Under the pieces are notes generated by a model. It made no database searches. It worked only from the letters and a program-made list of their open reading frames with translations, and was not told where the DNA came from. A DNA stretch of 64,000 nt, taken from assembly GCF_947487515.1 (NCBI RefSeq), contig NZ_CANKWO010000001.1:744001-808000 (forward strand), in the 5' to 3' direction. Source of the stretch: an uncultured Litoreibacter sp. (GTDB lineage: Bacteria > Pseudomonadota > Alphaproteobacteria > Rhodobacterales > Rhodobacteraceae). The position numbers and the translations under genes were made by a program. Below are positions 33,420 through 41,529 of this stretch, in pieces (the first letter of the stretch is position 1; every line of letters begins with the position of its first letter).

Positions 33420-34006
33420 TCTTGCAAGCGCGCCACATATCTGGCCAGCGTGTCGATCTCCAAGTTGATCCGGTCGCCGACTTTGACGTCGCCCCAGTTG
33501 GTGGCGACCTTGGTGTGCGGGATGAAATTGACCCCGAATGTCGCCCCATCGACCTCGTTCACGGTAAGCGATGTGCCATTCAGCGCCACGGAGCCCTTGG
33601 GCGCCACGAATTTCGCCAAATCATCGGGGGCCTCAAACAGCACGCGGGTGCTGTCGCCCTCGTCGGTCATCTCGACCACGACGGCCACCCCGTCCACATG
33701 ACCTGAAACGATGTGACCACCCAACTCATCGCCCAGCTTCAACGCGCGTTCCAAATTCAGGCGTGTGCCCTCGGCCCAATCCCCAATGTTGGTTTTGGAT
33801 ACGCTTTCCGCCGAGATTTGCACGTCGAACCACGGCGTCTCATCAGACCCGCGGTCAATCACCGTGAGGCAGCACCCGTTGCACGCAATGGAGGCACCTA
33901 TATCGATGCCCGCAGTATCATATGCGCAAGATATACGCGCCCGCAGATCGCCTTCTTGCTTTAGCTGCGAAACCCGCCCGACATCGGTGACAATACCTGT
34001 AAACAT
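33407..34006 (-). CDS. ribE: Riboflavin synthase alpha chain
   Basis: 199 aa. Dismutes two lumazine molecules to riboflavin. It shows the two internally repeated lumazine-binding domains: MFTGIVTDVGRVSQL...SIACNGCCLTV and ELGGHIVSGHVDGVAVV...GSVALNGTSLTVNEV. It heads the ribE-GNAT-hypothetical-ribB-ribH-nusB run. No FMN riboswitch is apparent in the 188 bp upstream. Confidence 0.96.
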   Translation of the reverse strand: MFTGIVTDVGRVSQLKQEGDLRARISCAYDTAGIDIGASIACNGCCLTVIDRGSDETPWFDVQISAESVSKTNIGDWAEGTRLNLERALKLGDELGGHIVSGHVDGVAVVVEMTDEGDSTRVLFEAPDDLAKFVAPKGSVALNGTSLTVNEVDGATFGVNFIPHTKVATNWGDVKVGDRINLEIDTLARYVARLQEWGS

Positions 34007-34194
34007 GGCTGCATCCTCAATTTGTTCGTCTTGGAATTAGCGCGGCAGAGCAACCTGCGCAAGGATTCCCCCTAGGCAAGCTGACCACCTCGCGCCACAG
34101 TTACGACCAATTCAAGCCTTACCCCCGCCCTATGGGCTGGGCAAATTGTCAGCAACTTGTATGAGTATCCGGTGAACCACGTGAAGGCCACGCT

Positions 34195-35484
34195 ATGACA
34201 CTGTCCGGAAAGGACAAAACATTCCTATTCCTGCAAGGCCCTCACGGGCCTTTCTTCTACCGCTTGGGCAAAATGCTGAAAGCGGCAGGAGCGGAAGTTT
34301 GGCGCGTCGGGTTCAACAAAGGCGATGATGCCTTTTGGTTCTCCAATGACACATACATCCCCTATTTGGGCAGCCACGACGACTGGGCCGACGCGTTTTG
34401 CCGCATCGTAGAAGAAAAGGCTGTCACCGACTTGGTGCTTTATGGCGACACCCGCCCGATCCATGCCCAAGCCATTGAGCGCGCGCGCGCGATGGGCCTG
34501 CGCATTCACGTCTACGAAGAAGGGTACTTGCGCCCCTATTGGGTCAGCTACGAACGCAATGGAGCCAATGGGCATTCTCGCCTGATGGATATGTCCGTAG
34601 ATGACATGCGCAAAGCCCTTGAGGGGCTGGATTTGGATTTGCCCGATGCCCCCGCGCGTTGGGGCGACATGCGTCAACACGTCTTTTACGGGATGGTGTA
34701 TCACTATTTTGTCTTCCTCAGAAACTGGAAGTACCGCAACTTCCGACCGCACCGCTCGCTTACGGTGACGAAGGAATTCCAACTGTACCTCAAGCGGCTT
34801 GTGACCATGCCCTTCACCGCGATGCAGCGCCGTTTAGCGACATTGCGCATCAAGCATGGGGGCTTCCCTTATCATTTGGTGCTGCTGCAACTGGAGCATG
34901 ACTCCAGCTTTCAGATGCATTCGCCCTTCAAGACCATGACCGATTTCCTAGAGCTGGCCATAGACGGATTTGCCAAAGGGGCGCCGACGCATCACCATCT
35001 GGTGCTGAAGGCGCATCCACTGGAGGACGGGCGGGTGCCGCTGCTCCATGAGATCAAGCAGATCGCCAAGCGATTGGGCGTGGCTGATCGCGTTCACTAC
35101 GTGCGGGGCGGAAAACTGGCGGGGTTGCTGAACACCGCACGCTCGGCGGTGACGGTGAATTCGACTGCGGCTCAACAGGTTTTGTGGCGTGGATTGCCAC
35201 TGAAGGTCTTTGGCGACGCCGTGTACAACATGCCGGAGTTTGTCTCCACCCAAAGCCTGCCTGAGTTTTTCACCAACCCAACGCGCCCAGACAGCCGTGC
35301 ATATCGTGACTACCGCCACTACCTGCTGGAGACATCACAAATTCCGGGCGGTTTTTACTCGGCGCGCGGGCGTCGTCAGCTGCTGCGGCAGGTGGTCGAT
35401 ATGATGCTCGCGCAGGAAGATCCCTATGATGCGCTTGTTGCAGGTACCGCGACGCCGCGCCAGCAATTGCATGTGGTGAAATAG
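34195..35484 (+). CDS. Capsule polysaccharide export protein, KpsS type
   Basis: 429 aa of the Capsule_synth family. KTFLFLQGPHGPFFYRLGKMLKAAGAEVWRVGFNKGD is the KpsS-like N-terminus, then HVYEEGYLRPYWVSYERNGANG, PFKTMTDFLELAIDGF, HLVLKAHPLEDGRVPL and VNSTAAQQVLWRGLPLKVFGDAVY. KpsS adds beta-Kdo to the lipid acceptor that carries group 2 capsules. First gene of a three-gene plus-strand export block inserted between ribE and ribD. Confidence 0.9.
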   Translation: MTLSGKDKTFLFLQGPHGPFFYRLGKMLKAAGAEVWRVGFNKGDDAFWFSNDTYIPYLGSHDDWADAFCRIVEEKAVTDLVLYGDTRPIHAQAIERARAMGLRIHVYEEGYLRPYWVSYERNGANGHSRLMDMSVDDMRKALEGLDLDLPDAPARWGDMRQHVFYGMVYHYFVFLRNWKYRNFRPHRSLTVTKEFQLYLKRLVTMPFTAMQRRLATLRIKHGGFPYHLVLLQLEHDSSFQMHSPFKTMTDFLELAIDGFAKGAPTHHHLVLKAHPLEDGRVPLLHEIKQIAKRLGVADRVHYVRGGKLAGLLNTARSAVTVNSTAAQQVLWRGLPLKVFGDAVYNMPEFVSTQSLPEFFTNPTRPDSRAYRDYRHYLLETSQIPGGFYSARGRRQLLRQVVDMMLAQEDPYDALVAGTATPRQQLHVVK

Positions 35485-35642
35485 CCGCCCCACCCCAACA
35501 TCCGACCTAAGGTAAACTTGCCACTGCGACGCGCTGGCAACACTTCGCCGAGCGCAATTTCAAAGGGCTAGCAATTTGGCGATCATCCGATAGAGTAAAA
35601 AGAAAAAAACTTGAGGCAGTCTCATAATCGAGGAGGACACCA

Positions 35643-36776
35643 GTGAAAAACTTGGGTCCCAAAGCTACTAAAATAGTAGCTTTTACACTTGTGGCCGTAA
35701 TGGCTGCATCTTGCGGGTTGCCAAAATCTGGCCCTGGAAAGAAACAGATATTTGCAGGCTCCGTCCAAAAGCAGGGCGACGCCTTCATCGTATCCGTCAA
35801 CAGCCGTGTCACGCGCGCGACCGCCGTACAGCCCGTTCTGGGCTTCAGCGACGCATTCTTGAATGCCGGCGTTGTGGGCTCCGACACCATTCGGTCCGGC
35901 GATACTCTTGGCTTGGCCATTTGGGAAAACGTCGATGACGGCCTATTGGCCCCAGAAGGCGCCAATGCCACCGATTTGAACGAAGTGCAGGTCGATGGAT
36001 CTGGCTTTATCTTCGTTCCCTATGCGGGCCGCATCAAGGCTGCAGGCAACACGCCTGAAGCCCTGCGCCGCATCATCACCGGCAAGCTCGACACCCAAAC
36101 CCCAGACCCGCAGGTGATCGTGCGTCGTGTGGCCGGTGACGGTGCTACCGTATCTTTGGTCGGGGGCGTCGGTCAGCAAGGCCTGTTCGCAATTGAGCGC
36201 CCCACCCGCACGTTGTCGTCGATGATTGCCCGCGCAGGCGGCATTTCCATCGCCCCTGAAGTGGCACAGATCACCGTGATCCGCGGCAAGCAGCGCTCTA
36301 AGATTTGGTTCGAGGATTTGTACTCCAACCCCAAATTCGACATCGCGCTGCGCCCCAACGACCGCATCCTGATCGAGGAAGACAGCCGTGCCTTCACCGT
36401 CCTTGGGGCGACGGGCGCGCAGAACCGCATCGAGTTTGTCACCCAAACCCTGTCCGCCATTGAGGCGATTGCGCAGGTGGGCGGCCTGAACTCCAACCTT
36501 GCAGACCCAACAGGCGTCTTCGTGTTCCGCAACGAGCCGGCAGAAGTGGCCAATTCGGTCTTGGGACGCACTGATTTGCAGGGCGATCAGCGGTTTGCCT
36601 ATGTATTGGACCTCACCCAGCCCACTGGCATGTTCGAGGCCCGTGATTTCGTGATCCGCGACAACGATACGGTCTATGTGACCGAGGCCCCGTTCGTGAC
36701 ATGGAACAAAACCATCTCGGCGCTCACCGGCTCCCTTCAGTCGGTCAACGCCTTGTCGAGCCTCGGTGGCAACTAA
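35643..36776 (+). CDS. Polysaccharide export lipoprotein (Wza/KpsD-like)
   Basis: 377 aa starting at GTG 35643, chosen because GAGGAGG lies 8 bp upstream. The signal MKNLGPKATKIVAFTLVAVMAASC ends with a lipobox (ASC, Cys24). The Poly_export domain (VGSDTIRSGDTLGLAIWE...VDGSGFIFVPYAGRIKAAG) is followed by SLBB-like repeats (VSLVGGVGQQGLFAIERPTRTLSSMIARAGG and FTVLGATGAQNRIEF...AIAQVGGLNSN). It should form the outer-membrane exit for a capsule or exopolysaccharide. The gene overlaps kpsC by 11 bp. Confidence 0.93.
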   Translation: MKNLGPKATKIVAFTLVAVMAASCGLPKSGPGKKQIFAGSVQKQGDAFIVSVNSRVTRATAVQPVLGFSDAFLNAGVVGSDTIRSGDTLGLAIWENVDDGLLAPEGANATDLNEVQVDGSGFIFVPYAGRIKAAGNTPEALRRIITGKLDTQTPDPQVIVRRVAGDGATVSLVGGVGQQGLFAIERPTRTLSSMIARAGGISIAPEVAQITVIRGKQRSKIWFEDLYSNPKFDIALRPNDRILIEEDSRAFTVLGATGAQNRIEFVTQTLSAIEAIAQVGGLNSNLADPTGVFVFRNEPAEVANSVLGRTDLQGDQRFAYVLDLTQPTGMFEARDFVIRDNDTVYVTEAPFVTWNKTISALTGSLQSVNALSSLGGN

Positions 36777-38838
36777 CCCACCGAGCTTAGATGAAGCCGT
36801 GGACGGGTCCTCCCCCCGCCCACGGCTTTTCTATTTCAACGGGGGGTTTTTCACCCAAAAACGCGTGCGCCGCATTCTTGATCTGGCGGGCTATGATCTG
36901 ACGCTCGGCAAACCGTCTCAGGACGATCTCATTGCCGTTTGGGGCAAAAGCCCGACATCCGGGCGCGGTGAGAAAATCGCTGACCGGACAGATGCCAAGC
37001 TGGTGCATGTAGAAGACGCTTTCCTGCGATCTTTGCGCACCGGCCGAGACGGCGATCCCCCCTTAGGTTTGACGGTGGATCACAGCCGCCCCTATTTCGA
37101 CTGCGCCGGCCCGTCTGACTTGGAGCGCCTCCTGTCCACAGAGCCGTTCGACGACGCCCATGAATTGACGCGGGCACGGGAGTCAATCGACCGAATAAAG
37201 CGGCTAAACCTTTCAAAATACAATGACTTTGACGATGACGCCCCCCTTCCCGCTGCAGGGTATGTGCTGGTCATCGACCAGACCCGTGGCGACGCATCCA
37301 TCAAACACGGCCGCGCCAACGCCGATCATTTTCGCGAAATGCTGGCGCTCGCCCAAGAAGAACACCCCAACGCGCGGATTGTCATCAAAACCCACCCCGA
37401 AACTCAAGCGGGCCATAGGGACGGGCATTTCACAGCCAGCGACGCGCAGGGAAAAATCTCCCTGTTCGACGCCAAGGCCGCCCCCTACGCCCTGATGGAA
37501 GGGGCCATTGCGGTCTATACGGTGAGTTCCGGCATGGGGTTCGAGGCTATTCTGGCCGGCCATCGCCCAGTGGTATTTGGCCAGCCGTTCTATGCTGGTT
37601 GGGGGCTTAGCGACGATCGCCAACCCATTGACCGCCGCCAGCGGGTATTGACCCGTGCGCAGCTGTTTGCAGGCGTCATGCTGAGGTACTGCAAGTGGTA
37701 TGACCCCTACCGCGACCGCCTTTGCCAGTTGGAACAAGTCCTCGACACCCTCGAGGCCCTGACCCGAGCGCAACGCCAAGACGCCCGCGGCCATGTCGCC
37801 TCACGCATTCGCCTTTGGAAGCGTGGACCGTTGCAGGAAATTTTCGGCGGTGGCCGGTTCGGCAAAGACGCCCGCCTGCGCTTTATCGAGGAGCCCGACG
37901 CCGCATTGCTGGCCGCAAAGGGTGGATCCTTGATGATATGGGCTGGCAAAGAGCCCAAAAACCTCGCCCAGCGCGCCGAGGCCCAAAACACATCCCTGCT
38001 GCGCCTTGAAGATGGCTTTTTGCGATCCCGCGGATTGGGGGCAGACCTTATCGCCCCCTTGTCTTTGGTCACCGACCCAAAAGGCATCTACTACGACCCA
38101 ACCCGACCAAGCGCCTTGGAAGGCCTGATCGCATCAAGTGGCACCCTTCCTTCCGCGGCCCTGCTGCGCGCCGAACGCCTGCGTATGGCAATCGTGAAAA
38201 TGGGGTTGAGCAAATACAACTTAGGCGGCGCCCGCATGGACGTGGCTGCAAACGGGCGCGAGGTCATCTTGGTCCCCGGTCAGGTCGAGGACGACGCATC
38301 TATCCGGCTTGGCACCCGAGACATTGCCACCAATGGCGACCTACTGGCCATCGTGCGCCAAGATTTTCCCGACGCCTATATCATCTACAAACCCCATCCT
38401 GACGTGGAGGCGGGCCTGCGGGACGGAAAAATTGCGGCCGATGAGGCTGACATGATTGCCGATAAGGCAGATGCTATCGAACTGATATCTAAGGCTGATC
38501 GCATCTGCACCATGACGTCACTTTTGGGATTTGAGGCCTTGCTGCGGGGCATATCGGTCACCTGCTATGGCGCGCCTTTCTATGCCGGTTGGGGGCAAAC
38601 CGACGATCGCGGCCCTGTGCCTGCACGGCGCGGGCCTGATGCCAGCTTGAACGGTATGGTTCATGCCACCTTGATCGATTATCCGCGCTATTATGATCCG
38701 GTCACACGCCAACCCTGCCCCGTTGAGGTTGTGGTGGAGCGCTTGGCGACGGGAAAGTTGCCCCGCCCCAGCCTCGGCAACCGCCTTTTGGCCAAAGCCC
38801 AAGGAGCATTGGCAAGCTACGCTCATATCTGGCGATAA
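36766..38838 (+). CDS. Capsule polysaccharide beta-Kdo transferase, KpsC type
   Basis: 690 aa with two copies of the Capsule_synth/Kdo-transferase module, as KpsC has. Repeated motifs: LVHVEDAFLRSLRTG / LLRLEDGFLRSRGLG, YVLVIDQTRGDASIKHG / VILVPGQVEDDASIRLG, IVIKTHPETQAG / IIYKPHPDVEAG, and VFGQPFYAGWGLSDDR / CYGAPFYAGWGQTDDR. Together with KpsS it builds the poly-beta-Kdo linker of lipid-linked capsule. It starts inside the preceding export gene and ends just before a strong hairpin. Confidence 0.94.
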   Translation: MATNPPSLDEAVDGSSPRPRLFYFNGGFFTQKRVRRILDLAGYDLTLGKPSQDDLIAVWGKSPTSGRGEKIADRTDAKLVHVEDAFLRSLRTGRDGDPPLGLTVDHSRPYFDCAGPSDLERLLSTEPFDDAHELTRARESIDRIKRLNLSKYNDFDDDAPLPAAGYVLVIDQTRGDASIKHGRANADHFREMLALAQEEHPNARIVIKTHPETQAGHRDGHFTASDAQGKISLFDAKAAPYALMEGAIAVYTVSSGMGFEAILAGHRPVVFGQPFYAGWGLSDDRQPIDRRQRVLTRAQLFAGVMLRYCKWYDPYRDRLCQLEQVLDTLEALTRAQRQDARGHVASRIRLWKRGPLQEIFGGGRFGKDARLRFIEEPDAALLAAKGGSLMIWAGKEPKNLAQRAEAQNTSLLRLEDGFLRSRGLGADLIAPLSLVTDPKGIYYDPTRPSALEGLIASSGTLPSAALLRAERLRMAIVKMGLSKYNLGGARMDVAANGREVILVPGQVEDDASIRLGTRDIATNGDLLAIVRQDFPDAYIIYKPHPDVEAGLRDGKIAADEADMIADKADAIELISKADRICTMTSLLGFEALLRGISVTCYGAPFYAGWGQTDDRGPVPARRGPDASLNGMVHATLIDYPRYYDPVTRQPCPVEVVVERLATGKLPRPSLGNRLLAKAQGALASYAHIWR

Positions 38839-38839
38839 A

Positions 38840-38873
38840 AAAGGCCTCCTCGCGGGGGGACGAGGAGGCCTTT
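38840..38873. terminator. Bidirectional terminator
   Basis: 13-bp perfect stem AAAGGCCTCCTCG (38840-38852) / CGAGGAGGCCTTT (38861-38873) with A- and T-flanks usable on both strands. It separates kpsC from the convergent repeat-protein gene. Confidence 0.85.
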
Positions 38874-38906
38874 GGCTGATTTAGTCCGGGACTGGACTGA
38901 TCAGGA

Positions 38907-39194
38907 TTACTTAACGATACGCTCAGCGGCAGAGTCGTTGCCCAGTGCGAAGAAGGCGTGAACGTTGCGGGAAACGTCGTTGCCGCTCAGGGTGATGTTC
39001 TGCTCGGCTGCGCTTTCGTTTGCGGAAACGCCGGCCCACAGTGCAGCATTTGCGTCGCCTTTGGATGTTTCGCCAACCACGCGCTCAGCGGCAGAGTCGT
39101 TGCCCATTGCGAAGAAGGCCTGAGCGTCAGATACGTCAGCAAATGCAGGTGCGGTTGCGGACAGGGCGATCAAAGTTGCGATTACAGTTTTCAT
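38907..39194 (-). CDS. Small secreted protein with three GNDSAAER-like repeats
   Basis: 95 aa from ATG 39194 (upstream in-frame ATG at 39278 gives no signal peptide). Signal peptide residues 1-19, cleavage after AFA. The mature part contains AFFAMGNDSAAERVV (26-40), a divergent ALWAGVSANESAAEQNI (51-67) and AFFALGNDSAAERIV (80-94). The outer two copies are also 37 of 38 identical at DNA level (38920-38957, 39082-39119). No Cys. Function unknown. Single-gene unit with its own upstream region, sharing the terminator with kpsC. Confidence 0.8.
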   Translation of the reverse strand: MKTVIATLIALSATAPAFADVSDAQAFFAMGNDSAAERVVGETSKGDANAALWAGVSANESAAEQNITLSGNDVSRNVHAFFALGNDSAAERIVK

Positions 39195-39427
39195 TTCTAG
39201 TACTCCGTAAGATGTATGTTGTGTTCGGCGTGTTGCCGTTGATGAACCTAATTTGGACCTTGTTGGCCTCACGCACAATGCACGGGGGCGTGATAATTTG
39301 CGCCAATTGGTGCGCTAATGCACAATGAGCCTTCGCACCAGCCCATAGCATCACAGGCGTGTGAAAAGCCGCTCACGAAGTGTGAGAACGCTGAAATACT
39401 GGGAATAAATGACCGTCGGAGCGGTGC

Positions 39428-40534
39428 CTAATCAGCGACTCGCTGCCATATGTGCATGGTGTCTTCGCCGACCCTGCGATTACTGCGCAAGGAGAATCGT
39501 GGGGCGGCCTCAAGCCCGCTGTAGTCTAGCGGCCCAAGGCTGGGTAATCCCGTAGCGCCAAGCATAACGCCCGCCGTGAAGCCCACCACTTGGTCGACCA
39601 CATCGGCCTCCAAGAGTGACGCGGCCAAGGAACCACCCCCCTCGCAGAGCACACGGGTCAGCCCCGCCTGCCCCAAGGCCAGAACCGCCTCAGACATATC
39701 TAGGCCCGCCCTGCCTTGCCCGACCTCAATAAGTGTCGCCCCCCGCGCACGCCAGAAATCACGTGCAGCCGGCGCCGCGTCACTGCCATGGATCAACCAG
39801 ACCGGTGCTGCGCTGTCGTCTTCGGCCAAGGGACCATGCGTGGGAATATTTAGCGCAGCGCTGACCACAACCCGCACCGGCTGACGGCGCTGCCCCATCG
39901 CGCGCAGGGTCAAGGACGGCAGATCTTCGCGGGCGGTGCTGCCACCGACCATCACCGCATCATGACTGGCACGCAGGGCCTGCACCTGCTGACGCGCGGC
40001 AGGTCCGGTAATCCACTGGCTTTCGCCGGTCTCTGTCGCGATGCGGCCATCAAAGGAAGAGGCCAGCTTTAACGTCACCATCGGACGCCCCGTGGTGACC
40101 CGCTGCAAAAAGCCCTGCTGATCTTGGCGCGCCTGCTGATCCAACACACCTGTCACCACCTCAAGGCCCGCGTCGAGCAACATCGCAATCCCCCTGCCAG
40201 AGACACGCGGGTCAGGGTCACCGGTCGCCACCACCACACGGGCAAGGCCCGCATTGATCAGCGCCGAGGCACAGGGAGAGGTTTGTCCGGTATGAGAGCA
40301 GGGCTCCAGCGTCACGTAAGCCGTGGCCCCACGCGCAGCGCCATCGGGCAATTGCGACAGCGCATGACGTTCCGCATGTGGGCGCCCACCCGATTGTGTC
40401 CAGCCGCGTGCCAGCACACGGCCGTCTTTGACAATCACACAGCCCACCGCAGGGTTGGGCCATGTCTGGCCCAGCCCCCGCGCCCCCAGCGATAGGGCCA
40501 AGGCCATCCACCGCTGGTCATCAGGCTGCATCAT
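39428..40534 (-). CDS. ribD: Bifunctional riboflavin deaminase/reductase
   Basis: 368 aa from the first ATG of an ATG-ATG pair at 40534. The N-terminal deaminase has the zinc set H53-A-E55 in RPHAERHAL and PCSHTGQTSPC (C79, C88). The C-terminal reductase has RPMVTLKLASSFDGRIAT, ASHDAVMVGGSTAREDLPSLT and VLCEGGGSLAASLLEADVVD. It deaminates and reduces the pyrimidine intermediate of riboflavin synthesis. It lies 4 bp after nrdR. The rest of the riboflavin genes lie beyond the capsule block. Confidence 0.95.
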   Translation of the reverse strand: MMQPDDQRWMALALSLGARGLGQTWPNPAVGCVIVKDGRVLARGWTQSGGRPHAERHALSQLPDGAARGATAYVTLEPCSHTGQTSPCASALINAGLARVVVATGDPDPRVSGRGIAMLLDAGLEVVTGVLDQQARQDQQGFLQRVTTGRPMVTLKLASSFDGRIATETGESQWITGPAARQQVQALRASHDAVMVGGSTAREDLPSLTLRAMGQRRQPVRVVVSAALNIPTHGPLAEDDSAAPVWLIHGSDAAPAARDFWRARGATLIEVGQGRAGLDMSEAVLALGQAGLTRVLCEGGGSLAASLLEADVVDQVVGFTAGVMLGATGLPSLGPLDYSGLEAAPRFSLRSNRRVGEDTMHIWQRVAD

Positions 40535-40538
40535 GGGG

Positions 40539-41006
40539 TTAGTCGTCTTTAAGAGAAGGCGGCCGCAACTCGGAGACGAACTCCTCAAAGTCATCAGCTG
40601 CTTGGAAGTTCTTATAGACCGACGCAAAGCGCACATAGGCAACCGTGTCGATACGGGCCAAGGCCTCCATCACGATTTCGCCAATGGCGGGCGATTGAAT
40701 GTCGGTCTCGCCCATGCTCTCCAAACGGCGCACGATGCCGGAAATCATCTGGTCAATGCGCTCTGGCTCGACTGGCCGCTTTTGCATGGAGATCCGAATA
40801 GAGCGCTCCAGCTTGTCGCGATCAAAGTCTTCGCGTTTGCCGGAAGACTTAATAACGACCAGATCGCGCAGTTGCACACGTTCATAGGTGGTGAAACGAC
40901 CACCACAGGCCGGACAAAACCGGCGACGGCGGATGGCTACATGGTCTTCGGCGGGACGAGAGTCCTTCACCTGAGTATCTACATTACCGCAAAATGGACA
41001 GCGCAT
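40539..41006 (-). CDS. nrdR: Transcriptional repressor NrdR
   Basis: 155 aa. Zinc ribbon with C3, C6, C31 and C34 (CPFC...CPAC), then the ATP-cone domain ([32 protein letters not shown]). Represses ribonucleotide reductase genes when dATP is high. The nrdR-ribD pair is a common alphaproteobacterial arrangement. A consensus DnaA box stands 43 bp upstream of the start. Confidence 0.96.
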   Translation of the reverse strand: MRCPFCGNVDTQVKDSRPAEDHVAIRRRRFCPACGGRFTTYERVQLRDLVVIKSSGKREDFDRDKLERSIRISMQKRPVEPERIDQMISGIVRRLESMGETDIQSPAIGEIVMEALARIDTVAYVRFASVYKNFQAADDFEEFVSELRPPSLKDD

Positions 41007-41048
41007 CGCTTTTTTCCCTCTATCCTCTGTCTGGGTGTTTTCCCCCAG

Positions 41049-41057
41049 TTATCCACA
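41049..41057. promoter_or_regulatory. Consensus DnaA box upstream of nrdR
   Basis: TTATCCACA, a perfect 9-mer DnaA box, in the 106-bp gap between yjbQ and nrdR. It may tie nrdR transcription to replication initiation, or be coincidence. Confidence 0.45.
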
Positions 41058-41112
41058 GGCACTATAGGCAGTCCGCTAAACTTTGGGTAGAGGGCAATTC
41101 GCCCCCCTACGC

Positions 41113-41529
41113 CTAGTGAGACAGATGCGCCACGACCTGCCTGTCATGCGGGTGATCGCGGTGCTCGAACACATAGATACCCTGCCATGTCCCCAAGACC
41201 AGCTGCCCCTGTTTCACCGGAATATTAAGCGACACCGGCATCATCGCCGCCTTAATATGCGCAGGCATATCATCGGGGCCTTCATAGGTGTGGGTCAGAT
41301 AGGACATGTTGGGATCGCTCGTCGGTGGCACCAAGCGAGCAAAGAAGTTGCGCAGATCGACTTGGACCTCGGGGTCGGCGTTTTCTTGGATCAACAGCGA
41401 GCAAGAGGTGTGGCGGACAAATAGTGTCAGCAGCCCGTCAGCGGGGGGCTGCCCCGACAGCCAGCTTTGCACCTGTCTGGTGAATTCATACAAGCCTTGC
41501 CCTTTGGTGGGGATGGTAAAGATAGTCAT
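41113..41529 (-). CDS. yjbQ: YjbQ family protein (UPF0047)
   Basis: 138 aa. LLTLFVRHTSCSLLIQENADPEVQVDL and HIKAAMMPVSLNIPVKQGQLVLGTWQGIYVFEHRDH are the conserved metal-site segments of the YjbQ fold. Some members have thiamine-phosphate synthase-like activity, but a physiological role is not settled. Overlaps the upstream gene by 4 bp, so the two are coupled. Confidence 0.93.
   Translation of the reverse strand: MTIFTIPTKGQGLYEFTRQVQSWLSGQPPADGLLTLFVRHTSCSLLIQENADPEVQVDLRNFFARLVPPTSDPNMSYLTHTYEGPDDMPAHIKAAMMPVSLNIPVKQGQLVLGTWQGIYVFEHRDHPHDRQVVAHLSH

Noticed and set aside
34007-34194. FMN riboswitch upstream of ribE (also looked for upstream of ribB)
   Set aside because: I could not find the conserved RFN element segments in 34007-34194 or 32129-32288.
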